44,203 bases of DNA, taken from contig JAATGP010000028.1 in the NCBI GenBank assembly GCA_015654635.1, forward strand, positions 1 to 44,203, in the 5' to 3' direction. How positions within the stretch are numbered: position 1 is the stretch's first letter; every line of letters begins with the position of its first letter. The DNA comes from Alphaproteobacteria bacterium. GTDB taxonomy: Bacteria > Pseudomonadota > Alphaproteobacteria > Micropepsales > Micropepsaceae. The notes beneath the pieces were generated by a model. That model saw only the letters and a program-made list of their open reading frames with translations, was not told where the DNA came from and searched no databases. Below are positions 35,078 through 41,831 of the stretch, in pieces. The translations under genes were made by a program, and so were the position numbers.

Positions 35078-35115
35078 GGGCGCGCTGTCGCCAGACATGG
35101 CGACGCGCCCTTCTT
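35078..35115. terminator. Hairpin terminator between convergent genes
   Basis: GGGCGCG (35078-35084) pairs with CGCGCCC (35104-35110), and GTCGCC with GGCGAC inside it, leaving a two-base bulge and a short loop. TTCTT follows. It serves the PRC-barrel gene and possibly the opposite gene. Confidence 0.7.
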
Positions 35116-35117
35116 AA

Positions 35118-35450
35118 TCATGACTTGCGTAGCAAACTTCGCGCCGCACCCGCAGCCACTGCAACCAGGACGGCCAGCAACGGCTTTTTCAACGCCAGCC
35201 GCGATAGCTCTCCCAGCCATAGACCCTCCAAGGCGGGCTCAGGCTGCGTCGTTACGTTTTGGGTAGGGCCTTTCGCCAAGGCCCACACCAAGGGCGGCAA
35301 CAGCAGCAACACACCGGTCACAGCTGCGCCGCCCGCAACGGTCAAAACTGGCGCCAGCGCGCTGGCGAGGCCAAATCCCAGAAACGATACGCCTACCAGG
35401 ATGAGGGCCACACCCAACATGCCGGCGACAGCTTTCCTTGCGCTCATCAT
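35118..35450 (-). CDS. Small membrane protein downstream of DUF883 gene
   Basis: The 110-residue protein has two or three hydrophobic stretches (GMLGVALILVGVSFLGFGLA, then VLTVAGGAAVTGVLLLLPPL and a C-terminal LAVLVAVAAGAA). A polar loop holds KGPTQNVTTQPEPALEG, and the basic tail ends LLRKS. The layout resembles phage-holin-like small envelope proteins, but I do not assign a family. It begins 13 bases after the DUF883 gene on the same strand, so both probably use that gene's EcfG-type promoter. The two adjacent ATGs differ by one codon. Confidence 0.65.
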   Translation of the reverse strand: MMSARKAVAGMLGVALILVGVSFLGFGLASALAPVLTVAGGAAVTGVLLLLPPLVWALAKGPTQNVTTQPEPALEGLWLGELSRLALKKPLLAVLVAVAAGAARSLLRKS

Positions 35451-35463
35451 CGGGTGTTAAGGC

Positions 35464-35811
35464 TCAACGCCGCGACAGCAAGGCGCCGACAAAGGCGCCG
35501 ACGCCCATTGAAATCCCGATCGCATAAAGCGGCTGGTTGCGGATCGAGCTGCGGACCGTATCAAGATTGTCGTCGGCCCAATTCTCAACAGTGCCGATGG
35601 CCTGGGAGGTCGCGTCTTCAGCCACCTGCAGAGCACGCTTGGCGACATCTTCCGCCGAACGAATGGCCATGCTGATGCGGTCATTGGCGACGACACCAGC
35701 ATCGTTTGCAAGACCTTTCACGTCGGTTTGCAGAGCCCCCAGATCGGAGCGCAGGGCTTCAAGCCGGTTGTCGAGCGCGTCAGTACCGGTGTCCTTGGTT
35801 CGTGTCGCCAT
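35464..35811 (-). CDS. DUF883/ElaB-like membrane-anchored stress protein
   Basis: The 115-residue protein is a long amphipathic helix (about 10-85: RLEALRSDLGALQTDVKGLA and AEDVAKRALQVAEDATSQAI). One C-terminal transmembrane segment with GISMGVGAFVGALLSRR follows. This is the ElaB/YqjD (DUF883) layout, in which the E. coli proteins are inner-membrane anchored and bind ribosomes in stationary phase. GGAG seven bases before ATG 35811 favours it over the ATG six bases upstream. The promoter at 35845 is an exact EcfG match. Confidence 0.85.
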   Translation of the reverse strand: MATRTKDTGTDALDNRLEALRSDLGALQTDVKGLANDAGVVANDRISMAIRSAEDVAKRALQVAEDATSQAIGTVENWADDNLDTVRSSIRNQPLYAIGISMGVGAFVGALLSRR

Positions 35812-35844
35812 CTTCATTCTCCATTGTTTTGCATGTTGGAAAGC

Positions 35845-35869
35845 AACGCCATAAGGAGAATGAAGTTCC
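35845..35869 (-). promoter_or_regulatory. EcfG-type promoter of DUF883 operon
   Basis: On the minus strand GGAAC (35869-35865), 16 bases and CGTT (35848-35845), 33 bases before the start at 35811. Confidence 0.75.
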
Positions 35870-35897
35870 CTTGGCGAAACCGCATCTCGCCGCCATC

Positions 35898-36065
35898 TCA
35901 GGTCAGGAACGCAATGACGGCGCCGAGCACCAAAGAGATGATTGACAGAATGAGGAACCAACCATAGGGCGTGAGCAGCCTGAGCCGCGGCCGCTGTTCA
36001 AAGACAGGGATGACGTCCGCCAGCCAGTTATCCCGGTGCTCCGGTTCCCATCCTGATAAGGCCAT
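35898..36065 (-). CDS. 55-residue single-span membrane protein
   Basis: The frame reads MALSGWEPEHRDNWLADVIP, then a basic linker and a helix (YGWFLILSIISLVLGAVIAF) near the C-terminus. GGAGG before the ATG and an exact EcfG-type promoter 28 bases upstream support it. The Trp-rich acidic head followed by a tail anchor suggests a cytoplasmic head on the inner membrane. No family is recognised. It is too short for usual scans and would probably be left out of automatic annotation. Confidence 0.7.
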   Translation of the reverse strand: MALSGWEPEHRDNWLADVIPVFEQRPRLRLLTPYGWFLILSIISLVLGAVIAFLT

Positions 36066-36093
36066 CACGCCCTCCGTATGTAGTCAGTGTTAC

Positions 36094-36118
36094 AACGGCA
36101 CGCGCTGCGTCAGGTTCC
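36094..36118 (-). promoter_or_regulatory. EcfG-type promoter of 55-residue gene
   Basis: On the minus strand GGAAC (36118-36114), 16 bases and CGTT (36097-36094), 28 bases before 36065. Confidence 0.75.
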
Positions 36119-36136
36119 TAGCCTTATCCGTATTGC

Positions 36137-36352
36137 TTAGGCTGTGTTTTTCCCGCAACAGGACAGGTATGCGGCTATGGGGCCGGGGTGCGGTTTATCA
36201 TAACGGCGGGACACCGTGTAGGCGCCGACCACAATAAGCTCAGCATTCACGACCGAGATGTTCCGCGTCTCGCCATCGTCCCTAAAAAAGATGCGGCTCA
36301 CGCGGCGCGGCAGTCGCATCAATTCAAGCTTTGGCTGTGATACCAGCCTCAT
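36137..36352 (-). CDS. Possible small hypothetical protein behind PRC-barrel gene
   Basis: A 71-residue frame (RIFFRDDGETRNISVVNAEL, then IVVGAYTVSRRYDKPHPGPI) starts four bases after the PRC-barrel stop on the same strand. The AAGG touching the ATG is badly spaced. Hydrophobic and charged residues alternate plausibly for a small folded protein, but I know no family. It may be the second gene of the PRC-barrel transcript or a chance frame. Confidence 0.35.
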   Translation of the reverse strand: MRLVSQPKLELMRLPRRVSRIFFRDDGETRNISVVNAELIVVGAYTVSRRYDKPHPGPIAAYLSCCGKNTA

Positions 36353-36356
36353 CCTT

Positions 36357-36740
36357 TTACCAGTAGGGATGGCTGCCGTAGTACGCGAGCAGTTCGGATT
36401 CGCGTTCACGGTCGTCATAAGACCAGACGTCATGGCCGCTCAATTTGGGGGCGCCCTTAAGCTGGTCTTCGGTGATGTTCACTTCGTATCCGCCGAGCGC
36501 TTCATTGTAGGTCAGCAGCGACCATGGGATGGGATAGTAATCGTCGCCAATACCCAGAATACCGCCAAAGCTCATGACGGCATAACCGACCTTGCCCGTG
36601 AGCTTGTCGATCATCACCCTTTCGATCGTGCCGATGCGGTCTTCATTGGACCGATAAACCGGTGTTCCTTCGACTTTATCGCTGCCGATCAAGTTGCCGG
36701 TTTCGCGCGCAGACAAATGTGAGCTTTGTATCAGTGCCAT
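36357..36740 (-). CDS. PRC-barrel domain protein
   Basis: The 127-residue protein has a PRC-barrel at about 18-95: LIGSDKVEGTPVYRSNEDRI, IERVMIDKLTGKVGYAVMSF and GIGDDYYPIPWSLL. A charged tail with DRERESELLAYYG follows. It is a second copy of the type found at 34697, though clearly diverged. GGAG six bases before ATG 36740 decides the start over an upstream ATG. The gene has an exact EcfG-type promoter 31 bases upstream, divergent from that of the exported protein gene. Confidence 0.87.
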   Translation of the reverse strand: MALIQSSHLSARETGNLIGSDKVEGTPVYRSNEDRIGTIERVMIDKLTGKVGYAVMSFGGILGIGDDYYPIPWSLLTYNEALGGYEVNITEDQLKGAPKLSGHDVWSYDDRERESELLAYYGSHPYW

Positions 36741-36771
36741 GGGGGGCTCCACAGATTGTTGTTTAATCAAC

Positions 36772-36796
36772 AACGGTATGGCTTTGAAGAAGTTCC
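36772..36796 (-). promoter_or_regulatory. EcfG-type promoter of PRC-barrel gene
   Basis: On the minus strand GGAAC (36796-36792), 16 bases and CGTT (36775-36772), 31 bases before 36740. Confidence 0.75.
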
Positions 36797-36812
36797 AGCC
36801 GCGCCTTCTTGA

Positions 36813-36837
36813 GGAACAGAAGTCCAGATATTGCGTT
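36813..36837 (+). promoter_or_regulatory. EcfG-type promoter of exported-protein gene
   Basis: GGAAC at 36813-36817, 16 bases and CGTT at 36834-36837 lie 40 bases before the ATG at 36878. Confidence 0.75.
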
Positions 36838-36877
36838 TTCGATAGATGCCTTCCGTTTTAACAATAAGAGGTGAGAG

Positions 36878-37270
36878 ATGATTCGTGTTGCTGCCGCCAA
36901 CCCTGTAAGGGCCGCGATTTTATCGACCGCCGTCGCCGCACTCTGCAGCGTTCTCGCCGTGCCCGCAGCGCGGGCCGGGGATCAGCTTTCGCCGCTCTAC
37001 GGCAACACGCTTGTCGCCAGCGATGGCGGTATTGTCAGCCATTTTTGGTACAAGCCCGATCATACCTTTACCGGCACCGTGCCCGCATATGCCTATGCCC
37101 TCAAAGGACGCTGGTCGATGAAAAGCGACGGCACCATCTGCCGTAACTTTGATCCGCCCCTGCCAACCGTGAGGAATCCGGATTGCGGAAACATTCTTGT
37201 CCGCAAGCTGGGGGATAAGCAGATCGATGGCAACGGCCATAGCGAGACGCTGGTCGCGGGCGTGCAATAG
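36878..37270 (+). CDS. Exported small protein of unknown function
   Basis: The 130-residue protein has a signal peptide (about 1-33, ending PAARAGD). The mature part of about 97 residues includes LYGNTLVASDGGIVSHFWYK, FTGTVPAYAYALKGRWSMKS and CRNFDPPLPTVRNPDC. Two cysteines could form a disulphide. The pattern GTYALKGRWSMKSDGTICRN is that of a small periplasmic beta-rich protein in which a substrate-free fold reports on ingredients of the envelope. I cannot name the family. AGAGGTGAG before the ATG supports the start. The EcfG-type promoter makes it a stress-regulon member. Confidence 0.7.
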   Translation: MIRVAAANPVRAAILSTAVAALCSVLAVPAARAGDQLSPLYGNTLVASDGGIVSHFWYKPDHTFTGTVPAYAYALKGRWSMKSDGTICRNFDPPLPTVRNPDCGNILVRKLGDKQIDGNGHSETLVAGVQ

Positions 37271-37274
37271 CGCC

Positions 37275-37299
37275 GGAACGTTTTGTGCTTCGTCGCATT
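37275..37299 (+). promoter_or_regulatory. Candidate EcfG-type promoter (CATT variant)
   Basis: GGAAC at 37275-37279, 16 bases and CATT at 37296-37299 lie 41 bases before the ATG at 37341 and just after the preceding stop. Confidence 0.5.
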
Positions 37300-37340
37300 T
37301 TGTCTTTAGCGCCAACCATGAAAGCCGATGGAGTCAGGCC

Positions 37341-37502
37341 ATGAATTTACAGTCTGTTTTGCTAACCAGTATCGCCATCGCCACGGTCGCCTGGGTGATG
37401 GCGTTCGATGCGCAGGCGCAAACGCGCCCGCCTCAGCAAACCGCGCAAATCACACTCGTACAATCCGACAACGCTGGAACCCCGGCCGCAATGAAGCATT
37501 AG
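37341..37502 (+). CDS. Small exported peptide
   Basis: The 53-residue frame is mostly a signal peptide (MNLQSVLLTSIAIATVAWVM, with cleavage probably after AQA near 27). It leaves a mature peptide of about 26 residues rich in Gln and Thr. No family is recognised. A variant EcfG-type element precedes it, and the DUF3309 gene follows 38 bases later, so the two may form one transcript. The start ATG has a weak ribosome-binding site (AGGCC). Confidence 0.5.
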   Translation: MNLQSVLLTSIAIATVAWVMAFDAQAQTRPPQQTAQITLVQSDNAGTPAAMKH

Positions 37503-37540
37503 ACCACCGCGCCCTTTCAGGGCTTTGACGGGAGATGACT

Positions 37541-37699
37541 ATGGGCCTTGGTACGATCTTACTGATTATTCTGATCCTCGCCCTGGTCGGGGCACTGCCG
37601 AGTTGGCCGTACAGCACGGGTTGGGGCTATTACCCCAGCGGTGGTCTCGGCATCGTCCTCATCATCGTCATTGTTTTGCTGGTGGCCGGACGACTCTAA
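37541..37699 (+). CDS. DUF3309-family small membrane protein
   Basis: The 52-residue protein, MGLGTILLIILILALVGALP with SWPYSTGWGYYPSGGLGIVL and a closing helix, is a clear match to DUF3309. The family has two helices separated by a Trp/Tyr-Gly turn. Its function is not known. GGGAGA before the ATG supports the start. It is likely cotranscribed with the small exported peptide upstream. Confidence 0.92.
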   Translation: MGLGTILLIILILALVGALPSWPYSTGWGYYPSGGLGIVLIIVIVLLVAGRL

Positions 37700-37879
37700 C
37701 TTGGCAGCGAGGTGACGCGCTGCATTTGGACCACGAGAGAGCGCGCGGTGCGGGGCACATCCCGAACCGCGCCGCTCCTATGGAAACGGCGATCTGCGCA
37801 CTACTGTCATCCCCCGATCATCTCCGGGGAAGCTATCAGACATAAAAAGTGAGAGGAGGGGCACTGCCTGCGCCTTGTC

Positions 37880-37995
37880 GGTAGCCGCCGTTTGGCGGTA
37901 ACCGCGTTCGTGGCTACATCGGGTGAGCTGCGAGCGGGCCTTCAATACGGAGATCCGGGGGGGCTGGGGCGCACCGCCTCGAAGTCCCGCTCGCA
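37880..37995. other. Structured intergenic segment (possible small RNA)
   Basis: Within the 448-base gap between the DUF3309 and hemerythrin genes are two structures. One is a hairpin of GGTAGCCGCC (37880-37889) with GGCGGTAACC (37894-37903), which has one mismatch and one wobble pair. The other is a perfect 10-bp pair, TGCGAGCGGG (37929-37938) with CCCGCTCGCA (37986-37995), enclosing 47 bases with a G-run. No coding frame explains it. It could be a 6S-like or other small RNA or a remnant. Strand is not determined. The rest of the gap shows only the hemerythrin promoter. Confidence 0.3.
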
Positions 37996-38078
37996 ACTAT
38001 ACAATGTTCGGCATTGCGATGGGTTCCACGCATGGCCTCATTTTCCGCACCAAAACAACGCCCTTAGGTGACGCGGCC

Positions 38079-38103
38079 GGAACCTTGATTGGCTCCTGCC
38101 GTT
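38079..38103 (+). promoter_or_regulatory. EcfG-type promoter of hemerythrin gene
   Basis: An exact GGAAC (38079-38083), 16 bases and CGTT (38100-38103) lie 44 bases before the ATG at 38148. Confidence 0.75.
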
Positions 38104-38147
38104 GTCCTGTCTGGCGCCCTTTTCTCGCCATCACAGCAGGAGGCAGC

Positions 38148-38789
38148 ATGAACAGCCCAGTCAAAACGTCGACGGCGAAAGAGAAGAACCTTGCATCGGT
38201 GCGATCGAAGGAAGCGCCAAGCGAGGACGCTGTGGCGTTGTTAAAGGCCGATCACCGCAAAGTCGAAGGCTTGTTTGAACAATATGAAGAAGCCCGGGGC
38301 TCATCCGTAAAGGCGAAGCTCGCCAAAGAAATTTGTCTGGAGCTTGTGGTTCACACCACGCTGGAAGAGGAAATCTTCTACCCCGCATGCCGCGCGCAGA
38401 AGGTGGAGCACGATGATCTGGACGAGGCTCAGGTCGAACATGACGGTGCCAAGGTTCTTATTCGCGAATTGATGAGCCAATCACCGTCGGACGACTATTT
38501 CGATGCCAAGGTCAAAGTGCTTTCCGAATATATCAAGCACCACGTCGGCGAAGAGGAAAAGCCAAAGAGCGGCATCTTCTCGAAAGCAAAGAAGGCTGGC
38601 GTCGATATGGCGGCGGTAGGCGCGCAGCTTATGGCGCGCAAGCCCGAACTAATGCAAAAGGCTGCGCGTGAGACCTCGCCCCATTTTATCTCGCTGCAAC
38701 GTGAAGCGCGAGAACCCCATGCCGAAGCTATCGTTAAGATGGAAAAGGTCCGCGGCGACCATGCCCGCGCTGCGGGGCAACACCGCTAA
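38148..38789 (+). CDS. Hemerythrin HHE-domain protein
   Basis: The 213-residue protein has an HHE cation-binding domain at about 28-140. His/Glu ligands are in LKADHRKVEGLFEQYEEARG, LELVVHTTLEEEIFYP, EAQVEHDGAKVLIREL and EYIKHHVGEEE. These make a four-helix bundle with a di-iron centre that senses or binds O2, NO or iron. The tail (about 141-213) is Lys/Ala-rich and helical. AGGAGG six bases before ATG 38148 decides the start. The protein is cytoplasmic with no signal. Hemerythrins are frequent in stress regulons. Confidence 0.87.
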   Translation: MNSPVKTSTAKEKNLASVRSKEAPSEDAVALLKADHRKVEGLFEQYEEARGSSVKAKLAKEICLELVVHTTLEEEIFYPACRAQKVEHDDLDEAQVEHDGAKVLIRELMSQSPSDDYFDAKVKVLSEYIKHHVGEEEKPKSGIFSKAKKAGVDMAAVGAQLMARKPELMQKAARETSPHFISLQREAREPHAEAIVKMEKVRGDHARAAGQHR

Positions 38790-38803
38790 ACGGCAGTGTT
38801 ATG

Positions 38804-38839
38804 GGCTCCGGAGCGCGAGGTTTCGGAGCCGCCTTTTCC
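38804..38839 (+). terminator. Rho-independent terminator after hemerythrin gene
   Basis: GGCTCCG (38804-38810) pairs with CGGAGCC (38824-38830) around a 13-base loop, followed by GCCTTTTCC. Confidence 0.65.
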
Positions 38840-38938
38840 TTAGCACTTCGTTGCGCAAGCGCGCTTTCCGGCACGCGCGCCAGATTTTCGATAAGGTGCG
38901 CCGTCGCCCCTAGCCATGACAACGCCAATGTTGCCTGC

Positions 38939-39478
38939 TCAGGCTTCTTTGGCTGCGGCGGCCCGGGCGAGGCCTTCGCTGATCAGACGACGCGCCGTGT
39001 CAGCATCGCCCCAGCCCAAAATCTTGGTCCACTTTCCCGGCTCAAGATCCTTATAATGCTGAAAGAAATGTTCCACCTGGTGGCGGGTGATGGCCGGAAT
39101 ATCGGTGTAGTTGTTCACCCCCTCATAGCGCAGTGTCAGATGGGAAGAGGGCACGGCGATGATTTTTTCGTCCTGGCCGCCATCGTCTTCCATCAGGAGC
39201 ACCCCGACCGGGCGGACGTTGACCAGCGCACCGGGCACCAAAGCGCGGGTATTGCAGACCAGAACGTCAACCGGGTCGCCGTCACCCGACAGGGTGTGGG
39301 GGACAAAGCCGTAATTGCCTGGGTAGCGCATCGAGGTGTGGAGGAAGCGGTCCACCACCAGGACGCCGGCCTCTTTATCAATCTCGTATTTGATGGGTTC
39401 GCCCCCAATGGGAACCTCCACCAGGACGTTGACGTCATAGGGCGGGTTCTTGCCGGGGGCAATTTTGTCGATTTGCAT
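38939..39478 (-). CDS. ppa: Inorganic pyrophosphatase
   Basis: The 179-residue family I soluble pyrophosphatase hydrolyses PPi to two phosphates and drives biosynthesis forward. It has the signature DGDPVDVLV (the D-S/D-D-P-x-D-x motif), preceded by [14 protein letters not shown]. The metal and phosphate ligands [14 protein letters not shown] near the start and [20 protein letters not shown] near the end are also present. The full length fits the bacterial hexameric type. The Shine-Dalgarno sequence is weak. It is transcribed alone toward the hemerythrin terminator region. Confidence 0.96.
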   Translation of the reverse strand: MQIDKIAPGKNPPYDVNVLVEVPIGGEPIKYEIDKEAGVLVVDRFLHTSMRYPGNYGFVPHTLSGDGDPVDVLVCNTRALVPGALVNVRPVGVLLMEDDGGQDEKIIAVPSSHLTLRYEGVNNYTDIPAITRHQVEHFFQHYKDLEPGKWTKILGWGDADTARRLISEGLARAAAAKEA

Positions 39479-39620
39479 ATTAGACTTATCTTTCGTCGCG
39501 CTACGTCAATCAACCTATTTCGCAATCACGACACTTATTCCGCAGGGGCGTACCCTGCGGAAACCGGTGGCACTTCCGGGAGGCCCGTGCCGCCGGGTTG
39601 CAGCGGTTGGATATCTTGCG

Positions 39621-39881
39621 TTACTTCAAATGCCCCGCGGTGCGCAGGATGTAGCCCAGGATTTGGGCCACGGCTTTATAAAGCGCTTCGGGAATTTCCT
39701 GATCCAGCTCCAGCGTCGACAGCGCTTCCGCCAGCATCGGATTTTCCTGCACCGGAATGCCGTGTTCTTTGGCCTTATCGATGATCGCTTGGCCTACAGG
39801 ACCGCGGCCGGTCGCCACCACATGTGGGGCATTGGGCTTTTCGTATCGGAGCGCGACGGCGATGGGGTTCGGTTTGGTCAT
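39621..39881 (-). CDS. FlhB C-terminal-domain homologue (FhlB-like)
   Basis: The 86-residue protein corresponds to the cytoplasmic C-terminal domain of the flagellar export switch protein FlhB: KPNPIAVALRYEKPNAPHVV, GRGPVGQAIIDKAKEHGIPV and LSTLELDQEIPEALYKAVAQ. Full FlhB has the autocleavage motif NPTH before AVALRY. Here it reads NPIAVALRY, so the cleavage motif is absent. Stand-alone FlhB tails are known next to FliK-like genes in alphaproteobacteria. Its ATG overlaps the stop of the FliK-like gene as ATGA. Confidence 0.85.
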   Translation of the reverse strand: MTKPNPIAVALRYEKPNAPHVVATGRGPVGQAIIDKAKEHGIPVQENPMLAEALSTLELDQEIPEALYKAVAQILGYILRTAGHLK

Positions 39882-40918
39882 GATCCGTAGCCGCCACGCT
39901 TGGGCTTTACCCGTGCAGTGGATTGGAAGGCGAGGTCTGCTTCCAGCTCGGCCTCTTGCAGCGCTCCGGTGAGCCAGCCTGCGCCTTTCTGCAATTTATC
40001 GAGGCTTTCGGGCCGCTCCGCAGCAATGGTGACCCAGGCATGTCCGCCGCTGAGTGCCAGGTTGGCACGCACCGGGCCGAGCGGTTCCACATTGACGGCG
40101 AGACCCACGCGCCAGACGGGCTCGGGCGCCTCCCGGGTCGTACCCTGCCCATCACGCGAGACGACGAGCTGGGCCACGGCAGGGCCTTGCGGCGTCATCA
40201 GTGGCACCTCGACCATCCAGCGTTTGTCGCCGGGGTTCTGCGGGTCGGGCAAGGAGGCAAGTTGCAGCAAGTCCTGCCGGGCGAGCGCCGCTTCGCTACC
40301 CATGGCGAGGAGCTTGGCGGTCAGGGCTGCATCGGCGCCTTTGGGCAGGGTCGGGGTTGCAGCGGCTTGAGCGACGGGCCCGCCGCCGCGCGCGAGCGGT
40401 GGCACGCTGGGGCCTTGATGCGGGACCTCGCCGCCATCGGGCGTGGACTTCGCGGCCAAGTCTTGTGCGGTTTGGTTGAGCTTGCCGAGCACGGATTTTA
40501 GATCGGTGGGTGCAGCGCCCTTGGCAAGCTCGGATTCGATGAATAGCCCCGAGGCGGTGACGGCGGCTTTGATGGCGGCGGCGGTTGGAAGCTTGTCGGT
40601 CGGCAGATGCATAGCGATCAATTGCTGCACCGCCGATTGCAAGGCCGGGGGGAGCGTTCCACTGGCGGCGGCGCGCACCCCATTGGCCATCAGACTGGCG
40701 AGCCCATCCTGCTTGACCACCGCACTTTGGCGCAGCGCCGTCATGGCGCTTTGGAGGGACGGCGGCGTCTCGGGCGGTGGGGCTACGGTTTGCGTTGCTG
40801 CCGCGGTTTGGCTGGTGGAGGCTGAGGCGTTTTGGACAGCACCGCTCGGCGCCATGGCGGGCGCAGGCGAGGGAGGGAGGAGTGTAATGCTCAAGCGTTT
40901 TCCCCGGCCGGGCGCCAC
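39878..40918 (-). CDS. Flagellar hook-length control protein FliK-like
   Basis: The protein has about 346 residues. The first 60 or so are Pro/Ala/Thr-rich and low complexity, as is the middle. The last 130 residues form the FliK C-terminal domain (MVEVPLMTPQGPAVAQLVVS, VWRVGLAVNVEPLGPVRANL and GHAWVTIAAERPESLDKLQK). FliK measures hook length and, through FlhB, switches export to filament proteins. It directly precedes the FlhB-tail gene with a 4-base overlap. No other flagellar gene is visible in the window. The start could be GTG 40918 or the TTG before it. Confidence 0.75.
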   Translation of the reverse strand: MAPGRGKRLSITLLPPSPAPAMAPSGAVQNASASTSQTAAATQTVAPPPETPPSLQSAMTALRQSAVVKQDGLASLMANGVRAAASGTLPPALQSAVQQLIAMHLPTDKLPTAAAIKAAVTASGLFIESELAKGAAPTDLKSVLGKLNQTAQDLAAKSTPDGGEVPHQGPSVPPLARGGGPVAQAAATPTLPKGADAALTAKLLAMGSEAALARQDLLQLASLPDPQNPGDKRWMVEVPLMTPQGPAVAQLVVSRDGQGTTREAPEPVWRVGLAVNVEPLGPVRANLALSGGHAWVTIAAERPESLDKLQKGAGWLTGALQEAELEADLAFQSTARVKPKRGGYGS

Positions 40919-41088
40919 CAAAAGGAACAGACCGACTGTGCGATAAAGTCCTTAACAACCCGGATTGCGACGGTGAACGCGCGTTAAAGCTGGTGCGGCG
41001 AAGTAGATGGAAAAGGCGCAATCTGGCCGAATTGCGCTTCGCGCCAGCGGCATTGCCCACTAGGGTGCGCCAAGGGAAGGAAGCCTAC

Positions 41089-41619
41089 ATGCGATCATCT
41101 GTGTTCGGCGTTGCATTGATCGGCCTGATGGCCGCGGGACTGACGGCTTGCGGCGGCGGCCGCAAAGAGGATCCCCGGCCGCGGGTGGAGGAATGGCATG
41201 CCCCGGTCACCATCTTGCGCCACTTCGCCGGGCCGGATGGCAGCCTGACCCTCAAACAGTTGAACGAGGGTCTGCGCCGCGATTTCGATGCCGCTGACAC
41301 CAATCACGATGGTGTGCTGGAGCCCGATGAGATGCGCGCGGTCAATCAAGAGCGCTGGGTGGAGGATCAGTCGGCGATCTCGCCGTTGCAGGATTGGAAC
41401 GGCGACGGCGTTATCGATTTCAACGAATTTGCCGCCACTGCGCGGGCCCTGTTCAACGAGGCGGATCCCACCGGCAAAGGCGTGATTCCCGCGGAGGTTC
41501 TGCGGCCCAAGAAACCCACGCCCGATGCTGCGCCCGACAAAGCCGCGCCCGAGCAGGGCAGTCAGCCGCACAAACGCCGTGGCGGCCAGCCGCCGCAGGG
41601 CGACGGTTCAGGCGGTTGA
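41089..41619 (+). CDS. EF-hand lipoprotein
   Basis: The 176-residue protein has a lipoprotein signal (MRSSVFGVALIGLMAAG, lipobox LTAC, Cys21). The EF-hand loops DTNHDGVLEPDE and DWNGDGVIDFNE are the canonical Ca2+-binding pattern (D-x-N/D-x-D-G-x-I/L-x-x-x-E). A third, degenerate loop is DPTGKGVIPAEV. The tail is Pro/Lys/Gly-rich. It should be a calcium-binding envelope lipoprotein of unknown role. The ATG at 41089 matches the signal-peptide start. It follows the FliK region on the opposite strand. Confidence 0.82.
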   Translation: MRSSVFGVALIGLMAAGLTACGGGRKEDPRPRVEEWHAPVTILRHFAGPDGSLTLKQLNEGLRRDFDAADTNHDGVLEPDEMRAVNQERWVEDQSAISPLQDWNGDGVIDFNEFAATARALFNEADPTGKGVIPAEVLRPKKPTPDAAPDKAAPEQGSQPHKRRGGQPPQGDGSGG

Positions 41620-41754
41620 AAACACCCCCTTTGCCCGCCGTTACGGAAAAAAGTGAAGGCCGGACAAAAAGCAGCTAATCGCCTGCTTGACTTGGCAAAG
41701 CCGGGGCCCTACATCGGCCCTCCTTTCACGGGACACCCCGTTGAAAGCGCCCGC

Positions 41755-41831
41755 GGGGGCGTAGCTCAGTTGGTTAGAGTGACGGCCTGTCACGCCGTAG
41801 GTCGCGGGTTCGAGCCCCGTCGCTCCCGCCA
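41755..41831 (+). tRNA. tRNA-Asp (GTC)
   Basis: This is a complete cloverleaf. The acceptor stem GGGGGCG pairs with CGCTCCC, with T8/A9 next. The D-arm is GCTCAGTTGGTTAGAGT, and the anticodon stem ACGGC/GCCGT has loop CTGTCAC (anticodon GTC). The T-arm has GCGGGTTCGAGCCCCGT. Discriminator G73 and an encoded CCA end at 41831. G73 and GTC fit Asp. The next 380 bases to nuoA show no supported gene. Confidence 0.95.
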
